A stretch of 64,000 bases of DNA from an uncultured Candidatus Melainabacteria bacterium (GTDB lineage Bacteria; Cyanobacteriota; Vampirovibrionia; Gastranaerophilales; Gastranaerophilaceae), in assembly GCA_934754505.1 (NCBI GenBank), contig CAKVIE010000001.1:124001-188000 (forward strand). The letters run 5' to 3'. Of this stretch, positions 35,823 to 43,947 are shown one piece after another (the first letter of the stretch is position 1; each line of letters opens with the position of its first letter). Below the pieces are notes generated by a model, which had not been told where the DNA came from, ran no database searches, and saw only the letters and a list, made by a program, of their open reading frames with translations. The translations under genes and the position numbers were made by a program.

Positions 35823-35837
35823 AACACTATCCGTGTT
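35823..35837. repeat. Iterated palindrome, two mismatches, intergenic
   Basis: AACACTATCCGTGTT. A further damaged version (AACACTATTTGTTGTT) lies just upstream at 35807-35822. Confidence 0.6.
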
Positions 35838-35846
35838 ATTACATAC

Positions 35847-35880
35847 AAAAAGGCAGTAGCATGGTTACTACTGCCTTTTT
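35847..35880. terminator. Bidirectional Rho-independent terminator
   Basis: A 13-bp perfect stem (35847-35859 with 35868-35880) around an 8-nt loop, with A-run and T-run on the two sides. It ends the minus-strand small gene that stops at 35899. Confidence 0.85.
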
Positions 35881-35898
35881 ACTTCTTTTTCAAGGAGC

Positions 35899-36072
35899 TT
35901 ATTTGTTAATTTTGTACCCTAAAAGCTCTTTTTGCCATCCTGCTGATTCTAATTCAATACCATTGTAGGTGGTATTTTCTCGTCTTGTTTGTAAATACTG
36001 TTCAAATTCGTTGGATTGGCTTTGTTTCATTGTTTTTTTGCTCATTTTCTTGTCAATAACCGATGCAGACAT
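35899..36072 (-). CDS. Small 57-aa protein of unknown function
   Basis: Starts at the ATG at 36072 with a perfect AGGAGG at 36076-36081 (minus strand), not at the longer upstream in-frame start. Polar and helical N-terminal half (MSASVIDKKMSKKTMKQSQS), C-terminal NGIELESAGWQKELLGYK. A strong ribosome site plus a strong terminator indicate an independently expressed gene. No family recognised. It lies downstream of the four-winged-helix regulator. Confidence 0.65.
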   Translation of the reverse strand: MSASVIDKKMSKKTMKQSQSNEFEQYLQTRRENTTYNGIELESAGWQKELLGYKINK

Positions 36073-36187
36073 ATTACCTCCTTTTACAATTTTTAGTATA
36101 ACATATTCATCTGTTTTTTGCATTATATACTTTTTAATGACGGGTAAAAACACGTATGGTTGTAAGCAATATACTTATTAAGAAATG

Positions 36188-37327
36188 TTACAAACTTGAT
36201 TTTGCACTGATTGGAATGAATCCAGGAGTTATTGCAATCCATTCATAAGTGTTGAAATCTCCTTTTTCAGGAACATCTGTTACAAATGTTCCGCCATAGC
36301 GTCCACGTTCAAAATCAACAATACCTTTTTGGTTTAAAATTTTAAGAGCTTTTCTTATTGTATTTGTGCTGACTTCAAATCTTTCTGATAGGGTTTCCAT
36401 TGAAGGGAGTTTCATTCCCGATTCATATTCATTTTTTATCATATCGGAAAGTTTATTTTGAATTTTTTTCCAGCGGTAGTAAACTGTATTTTCGGCTTTT
36501 GCAAAAATGGAGCGTTCATTCATCGGTTGAAGGTTGCTTGCTTCGTCAGGCATTTTTACGATGACTGTTCCATATCTGCCTCGTCTTGATAACAAAACAC
36601 CTTTTTCTTCAAGTTTGTTGACTGCATCGTGTACAGTTTTGACACTAACGTTAAGGATTTCCGACAGTTCAATTCTTGTTTGTAATTTATCACCTTTGTT
36701 CAAATTATTTGAAATATAATTTTCAAGTGCATGTGTTGTTTTTTCAACGAGTGATACTGATGCGGAAATTCTTTCTTTTGGTAATGTCGGCAAATTAATA
36801 ACCCTTAAAATCTTTTTGCCTGATTTTCCTGCCGAATATCTCAAAATACCTGTGTCACAGAGGTGCAAATATGCTAATCTTACAGTGTTTGCCGAAACAT
36901 TTATCATCTTTGCAATGTCAGATGCCGGTGGCATTACGGAATTAACCCCGTTTTCAACTATGAATTTTTTTATTTTATAAACGGTTGCATCTCTTTTAGA
37001 AGTCTGTTTCTTGATTGTGTTGGTGTGTGAATATAATTCCGCTATCATTGTTCCTGTTTTTTGTTTGCTTTGCAAAAAACCTTTATCTTCTGTGTAGCGG
37101 ATTGCATTTTGAACAGTTCCTGTGCTTACACCTAAATATTGAGCTATCAGATTTTTTTGCGGCAAAATATCTCCGCTTTTGATTTTGTTAGAACTTAACG
37201 ACGAAACAATCCATTCAGTAAGCCATTTTTCTGTCAAACGGTCTTTTGGCATTTCCGAATTTTTAAAATCCGGTAAATGTGTCGGTAAATCATTTATTGT
37301 CAATTTGTTCTTAAATACTTTTTTCAT
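36188..37327 (-). CDS. GntR-like regulator with four tandem winged-helix domains
   Basis: 379 aa consisting of four GntR-type winged helices and little else: about 33-97, 114-176, 193-259 and 284-351. Each has a recognition helix of the form VS(T/A/V)xT(V/I), namely LGVSTGTVQNA, INVSANTVRLA, LNVSVKTVHDA and FEVSTNTIRKA, followed by a wing. No effector-binding domain (FadR, HutC or MocR type) is present. A short C-terminal tail (355-379) ends SAKSSL. One domain in GntR proteins binds a half-site, so this chain could span a long or complex operator by itself. Target genes unknown. Confidence 0.85.
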   Translation of the reverse strand: MKKVFKNKLTINDLPTHLPDFKNSEMPKDRLTEKWLTEWIVSSLSSNKIKSGDILPQKNLIAQYLGVSTGTVQNAIRYTEDKGFLQSKQKTGTMIAELYSHTNTIKKQTSKRDATVYKIKKFIVENGVNSVMPPASDIAKMINVSANTVRLAYLHLCDTGILRYSAGKSGKKILRVINLPTLPKERISASVSLVEKTTHALENYISNNLNKGDKLQTRIELSEILNVSVKTVHDAVNKLEEKGVLLSRRGRYGTVIVKMPDEASNLQPMNERSIFAKAENTVYYRWKKIQNKLSDMIKNEYESGMKLPSMETLSERFEVSTNTIRKALKILNQKGIVDFERGRYGGTFVTDVPEKGDFNTYEWIAITPGFIPISAKSSL

Positions 37328-37412
37328 TTGTTTAACTCAATATTCTTATAAGATAAAAAACAATTTTAAACTATGCCTTCATAACATAATAGTCTAAAAT
37401 ATTTTTCAAATT

Positions 37413-38768
37413 TTAGGATAAAGCTTGTTTGTAATACTCAATACCGTCAAAAGATGTCGGCATTTCTGCACCATCTAAAGCTTCTTTCGGTAAGCCTGCG
37501 TGATGTAATCTCGGCAAAAGACTTTCCGCAAGAACATAGATAGGTTCTTCCTGATTGTCTTGAGTATCGTTACAAATAAATACCAAATCACCTGTCGGTG
37601 ATTCTCCGTATCCCGTCAAAGTTATTTCATGCCCGCCTGTAATTTGACCTGCTTCATTAAACGAAACATAGCCCATAATAACATTGTGACCCATATCAAC
37701 CGCATTAATAAGTTGTTTAGCCATTGTTTGATAATCGCATGAACGAGCTGCAACAGTACCGTCATCATTTATTGCCTGATAAATAACAGGTGCTTTTGCT
37801 TGACCTTCGAAAACTTCTTCCGTAAAGGTTTTTTCAATTTCGGTAAGTCCTGCATTTGAGTCAGAGAACATTCCGACACGAGTATCATTCAAAGAATTAT
37901 AGCTTTGTTGTGAGCCGACATTCATTAATGCCGATTGCATTAAAACATCAATAGGAGTACGTTCGCCTTCATCTTTATAAGAAGTTTGTACACGAGCTCT
38001 TATTATAGCGTTTCTATCAGGTGCAATCGTGACTTGAACGTTGCCTTCATCATCTGTTTTATACGGGAGTTTAAAAGTATCCAATAACCACATTGCATCT
38101 TCTTTTTTATCTGCAATATCCGTTAATTTAAGATTTTTAACCGTACTGTAATTTTCTGATGTTAAATCGGCTGCCATTCTCATAAATTCTGCAGGTTTTT
38201 TAGTTGCCATATTATATTCTATACTTGCTGCAACACAACAATTTGAATATTCTCCAATATTCATTTCGTCAATAGAGCGGACACCTAATTCAGGGTGTCT
38301 GAAAACAGCTCTCGCAACCGAATCAGGAATGTCACCAAATGTTTGTGTGATTTTTCCGGGGTTTGCGATTGTTTCAATGGCTTCTTTTGTGAGTGTTTGC
38401 GGATTTAAGCCTCTGATTTTCGGCTCTGTTGCCACTTTGTGTAAATTGTCCAAAACCGATGAACCGTCGTTTGAATTATTATTTAATAATATTCCCGATT
38501 TCAATAATCCCGATAACAAAACTTTTGTTTCAGGTTCTAATATAGAAGAAACTTCTGCATATTTTTGTTTAACAGCATCATTATTTAATGTTGTTGAAAC
38601 GCCCGTTGTGCAATATGCTCTTGCCGCTTCAGGCGAACATGCTTTCTTTTGTTCCGTATTATTGGCTGCATTTGTATTTTCGTTTGTTGCTGCTTTCTTT
38701 GCAGCTGCTGCATTTGCCGAATTTACACTGCCTCTGAAATTTACATAACCGCTTAAATTGTTTACCAC
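37413..38768 (-). CDS. Papain-fold cysteine peptidase-like protein
   Basis: 451 aa. GEYSNCCVAASIEYN (Cys177/Cys178) followed far downstream by GGHEITLTGYG (His380) and LVFICNDTQD (Asn400/Asp401) gives the Cys-His-Asn order of papain-fold (C39-like) peptidases. Residues 1-170 could be a propeptide or targeting region: YVNFRGS at 8-14, then an Ala/Asn-rich stretch. No classical signal peptide is visible. Start is GTG at 38768; no other start fits. Divergent from the RTX-like gene across a 253-bp intergenic region. Substrate unknown. Confidence 0.6.
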   Translation of the reverse strand: MVNNLSGYVNFRGSVNSANAAAAKKAATNENTNAANNTEQKKACSPEAARAYCTTGVSTTLNNDAVKQKYAEVSSILEPETKVLLSGLLKSGILLNNNSNDGSSVLDNLHKVATEPKIRGLNPQTLTKEAIETIANPGKITQTFGDIPDSVARAVFRHPELGVRSIDEMNIGEYSNCCVAASIEYNMATKKPAEFMRMAADLTSENYSTVKNLKLTDIADKKEDAMWLLDTFKLPYKTDDEGNVQVTIAPDRNAIIRARVQTSYKDEGERTPIDVLMQSALMNVGSQQSYNSLNDTRVGMFSDSNAGLTEIEKTFTEEVFEGQAKAPVIYQAINDDGTVAARSCDYQTMAKQLINAVDMGHNVIMGYVSFNEAGQITGGHEITLTGYGESPTGDLVFICNDTQDNQEEPIYVLAESLLPRLHHAGLPKEALDGAEMPTSFDGIEYYKQALS

Positions 38769-38863
38769 AATATGTTCTCACTTTCACATGTTGTAAATCC
38801 ATTATCTCAAAAAATTTGCTATTTTTTTCATACTTTTTTATGATTTTGTAAACATTTCTTCAA

Positions 38864-38876
38864 AATTGTTACAATT
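38864..38876. promoter_or_regulatory. Inverted repeat AATTG-TTA-CAATT, possible operator
   Basis: A 5-bp-arm palindrome centred on TGTTACA, in the shared upstream region of the divergent peptidase and RTX-like genes. TGTAACA (38936-38942) lies 60 bp away. The remainder of 38769-39021 shows nothing else clear apart from the Shine-Dalgarno at 39009-39014. Confidence 0.4.
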
Positions 38877-39021
38877 ATTTTTATAATTTATTAAAGTTTT
38901 TCATGCACTGTGCCGATAATAGTAGTATAAACTTATGTAACAAATGTGGTAAAAGTCTGAAAATATTAAAGAAAACATGTTTTTACATGAGTATATGGTG
39001 TAAGTTACAAGGGGACTCAAA

Positions 39022-40005
39022 ATGTCGAATTTTAGCATCAGCAGAAATACAAACGGTCAAATTCAAATAGACATGAAGAATGTTAAAAATAAAGAACTTG
39101 ATAACGTTGGTAAAGTTTCAGGCTCATTGACTTTTTCTGTCGGCAACACAGGTCAAAAATCTAATGAAACCGTTGTTCAAGTTGGTCAAACTAAAGATGA
39201 CGATGCACTTTTGATTGCTGTTGATGATGATATTGATAACATTGAATTGTACGGTACAAACCTTGAAGCTCGTTTCAATTCTAAAACTCAAAAACAATAT
39301 AATGTTCAATGGGATGCTAAAAACAGTGTTTTAGATTCTTCGGACGGCTCGGGTTCTATGCTTGTAACTACAAACGAAAAATCCTCTAACAATACATTTG
39401 TTCTCGGTAAAGCAGGTGAGCAACAGGCTTTATTTGCTGATAACAGTGTTGATAATATGATTGTTGATAACGGTAAAAATAATACATTTATTTCTTCGGC
39501 TAATTCAACAAATTATTTTGAAACAACTGAAACAAGTAATAATGCTAAAATCTTTGGCGGAAACGGTGATAATACTTTTGTTATCGGCGGTGACAACGGT
39601 TTGGTTGTCGGCGGAAGCGGAAATGATTATATTATAACAGGTAAAAATTCTCAAAATAACATTCTTTTGGGTATGGACGGAAATGATTATCTCCAAGATT
39701 TTGGTAACCACAACTTCTTCGGTGGCGGCAAAGGCGTTGATTCTGTCGAAGCTAACGGTAATAGAGGCTTGTATAATCTTGGAAAAGATGAAAATTATAA
39801 CGTTAATATCAAAGGTGGCTCTGAAAATACATTCTTTGCAGGTAAGACTTATACCGATGATAACGGTGTTACCTATAATTATGATGATTACATTGAAAGA
39901 TACCTTGATGATGCGGGTATATCGCTTGCTGAATTTAAGCAAAAAGTCGGTCTGTCCGAAACTGCATCAGTTCAAGACATATACAATGCAATGATGATGG
40001 AATAA
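39022..40005 (+). CDS. RTX/hemolysin-type calcium-binding repeat protein
   Basis: 327 aa, no N-terminal signal peptide. A run of Gly/Asp/Asn-rich nonapeptide repeats at about 173-235: FGGNGDNTFVIGGDNGLVVGG, GSGNDYIITG, GMDGNDYLQD, GGGKGVDSVE. These form calcium-loaded beta-rolls, usually in proteins secreted by type I systems via a C-terminal signal. The last 50 residues (DDYIERYLDDAGISLAEFKQKVG) are helical. No type I secretion genes are adjacent. AAGGGG is 7 nt before the ATG, and a strong terminator follows. Confidence 0.75.
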   Translation: MSNFSISRNTNGQIQIDMKNVKNKELDNVGKVSGSLTFSVGNTGQKSNETVVQVGQTKDDDALLIAVDDDIDNIELYGTNLEARFNSKTQKQYNVQWDAKNSVLDSSDGSGSMLVTTNEKSSNNTFVLGKAGEQQALFADNSVDNMIVDNGKNNTFISSANSTNYFETTETSNNAKIFGGNGDNTFVIGGDNGLVVGGSGNDYIITGKNSQNNILLGMDGNDYLQDFGNHNFFGGGKGVDSVEANGNRGLYNLGKDENYNVNIKGGSENTFFAGKTYTDDNGVTYNYDDYIERYLDDAGISLAEFKQKVGLSETASVQDIYNAMMME

Positions 40006-40023
40006 TTTGGATATTAAAAATGT

Positions 40024-40052
40024 AGAAAGCGAGATAATTTATCTCGCTTTCT
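40024..40052 (+). terminator. Terminator after the RTX-like gene
   Basis: AGAAAGCGAGATA pairs with TATCTCGCTTTCT across a short AT loop, followed by TTTTTG. It also separates the convergent DUF1796 gene. Confidence 0.9.
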
Positions 40053-40075
40053 TTTTGTATTGAATTTATAGTTTT

Positions 40076-40789
40076 TTACAAATAATTTACGGGCCAAATT
40101 GCAAATTCTTCTTTTATTATGTTTTCTAAGAAGTCGGCAATTTCTTGTTCAAAAGCTGCTCCTGTTTCAGACAGGTAAAAGTTTTTATCAAAAACATTGG
40201 GGTTCTCCGTTGGAAATAGCTTTTCTAAAAAAATTATTTCTTGCGGTAATGAATTTTTGTTAATCTTGTTTATGCAATCTATTACTACATAAACAAATTT
40301 TTTATCGAAACAAATGTTTTTAATTGCGTTATATGTTTCTGTGCAATCAGGTTCGACTTTTTCGTCTTTAAATATTTGTAAAAAAAGAATAGGTTTTTTT
40401 TCTGAAATTTTTTTTCTGAAATTTTTTATTCTTTTTCTGTAAACCTGTATTAAACGGTGTTTTTCCGTTGGTCCGATATATGCTTCGTGGCTGAAATTTA
40501 TTTTTTCTCCATTGTCCCAAGAGTTGCTGTATTCGGAATATTTTAAATCTGTTAAAAAATTTTCAAAATTATTATTTAAAAACTCTGTTATGTATTTTGC
40601 GGAATGATACCATGCCAAGTCAAAAGGCAGTGTCATTTCGCCCTCATTATGACGTTTTACTAAACCTTTTCTTGTCAAAATAGTTTTAGGGTAACAGTTT
40701 GGTCCGAGAGATATGATGTTATAAGGGCTTTCTTGGCAAATATTTCTTATGTATTTTTTTAATTTTTTGAAAAAAATATTCAAATACAT
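40076..40789 (-). CDS. DUF1796 putative papain-like cysteine peptidase
   Basis: 237 aa. The DUF1796 signature is clear: SLGPNCYPKTILTRKGL (candidate nucleophile Cys), TLPFDLAWYHSA, NFENFLTDLKY, and later NFSHE for the His. Members often lie in surface polysaccharide loci; their reaction is not established. It lies 7 nt after a radical SAM gene on the same strand, so the two form an operon. Confidence 0.8.
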   Translation of the reverse strand: MYLNIFFKKLKKYIRNICQESPYNIISLGPNCYPKTILTRKGLVKRHNEGEMTLPFDLAWYHSAKYITEFLNNNFENFLTDLKYSEYSNSWDNGEKINFSHEAYIGPTEKHRLIQVYRKRIKNFRKKISEKKPILFLQIFKDEKVEPDCTETYNAIKNICFDKKFVYVVIDCINKINKNSLPQEIIFLEKLFPTENPNVFDKNFYLSETGAAFEQEIADFLENIIKEEFAIWPVNYL

Positions 40790-40796
40790 AACAGAT

Positions 40797-41762
40797 TTAA
40801 ACCATATTTAACCCTTGTTTTAATCCTCTCGCTCTGTCATAAAGTTCGATTTTCATATCTAAATCTTTTGCTCTGTTTATAACGTAGTTGATTAAATCAA
40901 GATAATATTCGGGAATATGCGTTCTGTTTCTTTTGTACCAAACATCTTCTATATCAAGTGCTAACCAGCGGCTGCCTGCTTGCAAGGTGTTTTGAATCCA
41001 ATTTTCAACTTCGCTGATATTATCGTTTACATGAGGAATTACAATGTATTTTGAAGTTGCCATGCTGTATCCGTTTTGATTAGCTTGGGCATATCTTTTA
41101 ATGTTTTCCATTACTCTGTCGTAACAATCAACACGTTTTACTCTTTTGTATGTTTTTCTTGATGAAGAATCAACTGAAACAACGACATTTAAAGCACCTT
41201 CTCGAATTGCATTCTCAATAGCGGGTGAGAATTTAATGCCTGATGAATGAATTCTCATGTTTGTAATGCCGCTTTTTGTGAAAAGGTTGATTAAATCATC
41301 TAATTCCGGATATATTGTAGGCTCTCCTCCTCCGAATGATATTTCGCCGCCATTTCTGAGAAGTCCTCTGTTTATTAAGTCTTCGATGACAGGAACAACA
41401 TTGTACGGAATCATGTGTTCATAAATATTTTTGTGGTTTTCTGCATAGCAATATATACATTTACTGTTGCATTTTACCCAATAATTGAATTGGAGTCTGT
41501 CGATGTAATCTTCATCGTCCCAGTCTTTTTCTTGTAAAAATACACAGCCGACACAGTTTGGAGTGAGATTTCCTGCTTTATGAGCTTCTCTCATCTTCCT
41601 TTTTTCTTCGAAAAGTTTGTCCCAATCAACAAGCTCTCCTTGGTAATTTTGGGCAATGTCTATACCTCCGCCACCTGAATGGCAAGTAAAACAACACGTT
41701 GTTAATTTTCTGTGCTCAAAGTCTATTCCATGTTCAATATAACCGCAACTTGTATATTTCAA
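40797..41762 (-). CDS. Radical SAM enzyme with N-terminal SPASM-like module (paralogue 1)
   Basis: 321 aa. The radical SAM cluster motif is CNSKCIYC (Cys98, 102, 105), with FGGGEPT for SAM and SKYIVIPHVND late in the barrel. Before the barrel lie cysteines Cys6 (SCGYIEHG), Cys23-Cys24 with HSGGG, and Cys70-x2-Cys73, separated by a GELVDWDKLFEEKRKMREAHKAG helix. That order, spacing and helix mirror the C-terminal SPASM auxiliary-cluster module of other radical SAM enzymes, but placed first. Probably cytoplasmic and oxygen sensitive. Transcribed divergently from paralogues 2-5 and followed by DUF1796. Confidence 0.85.
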   Translation of the reverse strand: MKYTSCGYIEHGIDFEHRKLTTCCFTCHSGGGGIDIAQNYQGELVDWDKLFEEKRKMREAHKAGNLTPNCVGCVFLQEKDWDDEDYIDRLQFNYWVKCNSKCIYCYAENHKNIYEHMIPYNVVPVIEDLINRGLLRNGGEISFGGGEPTIYPELDDLINLFTKSGITNMRIHSSGIKFSPAIENAIREGALNVVVSVDSSSRKTYKRVKRVDCYDRVMENIKRYAQANQNGYSMATSKYIVIPHVNDNISEVENWIQNTLQAGSRWLALDIEDVWYKRNRTHIPEYYLDLINYVINRAKDLDMKIELYDRARGLKQGLNMV

Positions 41763-41871
41763 AATAAAAAACCTATATTCTTTTTCTTAAAATAAAATTA
41801 GCATTTTAATATCTTGTCGTCAAGCAAACGAGTTTTTTTTGTCATTCTAAAATAATAAAATTTAACATTGA

Positions 41872-41900
41872 TTGAAATCTTGATATTTTAGCCATATAAT
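41872..41900 (+). promoter_or_regulatory. Promoter of the four-gene radical SAM operon
   Basis: TTGAAA (41872-41877), 17-nt spacer, TATAAT (41895-41900): a near-consensus sigma-70 promoter, giving a leader of about 29 nt before ATG 41936. Confidence 0.75.
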
Positions 41901-41935
41901 AATTTATATTTATCAGATAAGTTGGATTTTTTATA

Positions 41936-42901
41936 ATGAAATATTTAAGTTGTAAACATTTAGAGCATGGAATTGCTTTTTTCTCGAGAAGCATTGAATG
42001 TTGTTGTATTTCAAGCCACGAGGGCGGTGGAAATATTGAATGTATCCATGATTATTTCGGTGAACCGATTGATTGGGATAAATTCTTTGAACATAGACGT
42101 AAATTGCGTGATTTGCATAAATCAGGACAAATTTACGAAAAATGTAAAGGCTGCTATTACCTCGAAGAAAGAGATTGGGATGATGAAAATTATTTCAATG
42201 AAATGTTAATCGGGCATTGGTCGCATTGTAATTGTAATTGTGTTTATTGCTATACTGATGAAGACAAATATTATTTCAATACTCGAGAATTTTACAAGGT
42301 TGAACCTGTTATAAAAGACATGCTTGAAAAGAATTTAATCCGTAACGGCGGTGAAATTACTTTTGGCGGCGGCGAGCCGACTATCCTTGAAGAATTTGAT
42401 GATTTAATCAATGATTTTATTTCACACGGAATAAACAACATCAGAATTCACTCCTCGGGAATTAAATTCTCTCCTGCTATTTTTAAAGGGCTTAAAGAGG
42501 GTAAAGTTACTACAATTATTTCAATAGATTCTTCAAACCCCGAAACATATAAAAAAGTTAAAAACATTAATACTTTTGAAAGTGTCAGAGAAAATATCAG
42601 AAGATATGCCGAAGCAAACGGTGCTTTGTATGTAAAATTTGTTTTGTGTCCGGGCTTGAACGATACTCTTGAAGAAATTCAACAATGGCTTACTCAATGT
42701 CAAGAATCAGGCGTTAAAAGAATTGCTTTTGATATTGAGGATCATTGGTTTAAGGCTAACAGAGAACATATTCCTCAACATATATACGATTTGTTCGATT
42801 ATGTTGTTAAAAACCATTCTTACTATGGTTTGCAGGAATATCAATTATATGAAAGAGCTATGAATCTTCGTGAAGATAGAAAGAAAAGAATGCAATGGTA
42901 A
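41936..42901 (+). CDS. Radical SAM enzyme with N-terminal SPASM-like module (paralogue 2)
   Basis: 321 aa, colinear with paralogue 1: Cys6, Cys22-Cys24 (CCC), HEGGG, Cys70-x2-Cys73, then CNCNCVYC at 98-105 and GGGEPT around 144-149. IHSSGIKFSPAI and FVLCPGLNDTLEEIQQW are shared with the other copies. All cluster ligands are present, so it should be active. First gene of the plus-strand operon; its stop overlaps the next ATG (ATGGTAA). No precursor-peptide-sized gene lies between it and its divergent neighbour. Confidence 0.85.
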   Translation: MKYLSCKHLEHGIAFFSRSIECCCISSHEGGGNIECIHDYFGEPIDWDKFFEHRRKLRDLHKSGQIYEKCKGCYYLEERDWDDENYFNEMLIGHWSHCNCNCVYCYTDEDKYYFNTREFYKVEPVIKDMLEKNLIRNGGEITFGGGEPTILEEFDDLINDFISHGINNIRIHSSGIKFSPAIFKGLKEGKVTTIISIDSSNPETYKKVKNINTFESVRENIRRYAEANGALYVKFVLCPGLNDTLEEIQQWLTQCQESGVKRIAFDIEDHWFKANREHIPQHIYDLFDYVVKNHSYYGLQEYQLYERAMNLREDRKKRMQW

Positions 42902-43947
42902 ACGAAGCGGAAAATCAAGTTGAAAACAACGTAAATACTGATAATATACAGACTTTAGAACAAGAACAGCCTAAGAAAAATTTCTACAAAAGCTGTGATT
43001 TAATTGAACATGGTTTTATGGTTGATAACTTAAATTATGTCCGAGTTTGTTCTATTATCAACGATAAATATGACGGTCGTCCGATAATTTTTTCTAATTA
43101 CAAAGGTGAATTGTTTGATAAAGATGAATTTTTTGCAATCAAACGTAAGCACCGTGAAATGATGAAAAACGGCACACCCCCGTACGAATGTACAAATTGC
43201 CCTATGCTTCGTGAAGACGAATGGGACGATGAAGATTACATTGACAACCTTTTGTTTGCACACTGGGTTGCTTGTAATTCAAATTGTATTTACTGCGGTG
43301 CTACAACTGATGAATTTATTGCGGAAAATCATACGGATTACAACTTCTACCCTGCAATTAAGGATTTGATTGAAAGAAATATTCTTATTCGTTCCGCAAA
43401 AATTGACTTTGCAGGCGGTGAACCTACTGTTTATCCCGAATTCGAGGATTTGTTAAGCTTGTTTATCGAAAAAGGTTTTGATGACATTTATGTAAATACT
43501 TCATCAATTAAATATTCACCTTCGATATATGAGGCTTTAAAACGAAATAAAATTACTTTGACAATTTCTGTTGATGCAGGAACAAAAGAAATGCATCAAA
43601 AAGTTAAGCAAGTTCCGTCTTATGACAAAGTTTGGAATAATATTTTAAAATATTCGGAAGCTCAACAATTAGCGGAATCTAAGGAAAAAATTTGTTTGAA
43701 ATATATTTTTGTTCCGGGACTTAACGATATTAAAGAAGAAATTGATGTATTCTTTGATAAAGTTAAAGATGCTAAAATCGATCACGTTGCGTTGTCTTTG
43801 GATATGTTTTGGTGGGAAAAACACAAACATGATGACAATTCAAAATTGATAGAACTTGCTAATTATTTTATTCAAAAGGCTTATGACAATAATTACAAGC
43901 TGAATATTTATCCTTGGGCAAGATGGTTATTGGGTATTGAACAATGA
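42895..43947 (+). CDS. Radical SAM enzyme, divergent N-terminal module (paralogue 3)
   Basis: 350 aa with a 28-residue acidic N-terminal extension (NEAENQVENNVNTDNIQTLEQEQ). Radical SAM motif CNSNCIYC (Cys127, 131, 134) and FAGGEPT are intact. The auxiliary module is altered: Cys34 and Cys99-x2-Cys102 remain, but only one Cys (Cys52) stands where others have CC, and the HxGGG loop is replaced by DKYDGRP. It may therefore hold a different or no auxiliary cluster. Overlaps the next gene by 4 nt. Confidence 0.85.
   Translation: MVNEAENQVENNVNTDNIQTLEQEQPKKNFYKSCDLIEHGFMVDNLNYVRVCSIINDKYDGRPIIFSNYKGELFDKDEFFAIKRKHREMMKNGTPPYECTNCPMLREDEWDDEDYIDNLLFAHWVACNSNCIYCGATTDEFIAENHTDYNFYPAIKDLIERNILIRSAKIDFAGGEPTVYPEFEDLLSLFIEKGFDDIYVNTSSIKYSPSIYEALKRNKITLTISVDAGTKEMHQKVKQVPSYDKVWNNILKYSEAQQLAESKEKICLKYIFVPGLNDIKEEIDVFFDKVKDAKIDHVALSLDMFWWEKHKHDDNSKLIELANYFIQKAYDNNYKLNIYPWARWLLGIEQ

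Noticed and set aside
18001..35837. CRISPR array from repeated 15-mers
   Set aside because: Copies are irregularly spaced, lie in reading frames and have no spacer structure; no cas genes are present.
38329..38748. 139-aa plus-strand frame opposite the cysteine peptidase gene
   Set aside because: Phe/Val/Ala-rich antisense without ribosome site; the minus frame carries the Cys-His-Asn set.
39318..39445. AACAGTGTT repeats in the RTX-like gene as palindrome copies
   Set aside because: They lack the CTAATA centre and fit Asn-Ser-Val codon use; counted as chance.
39505..39942. 145-aa minus-strand frame opposite the RTX-like gene
   Set aside because: Ile-rich antisense of GGD/N repeat codons; no start signal; plus frame has the beta-roll repeats.
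41763..41935. Precursor peptide gene between the divergent radical SAM genes
   Set aside because: No start codon with ribosome site gives a peptide of useful length; the gap holds the promoter only.
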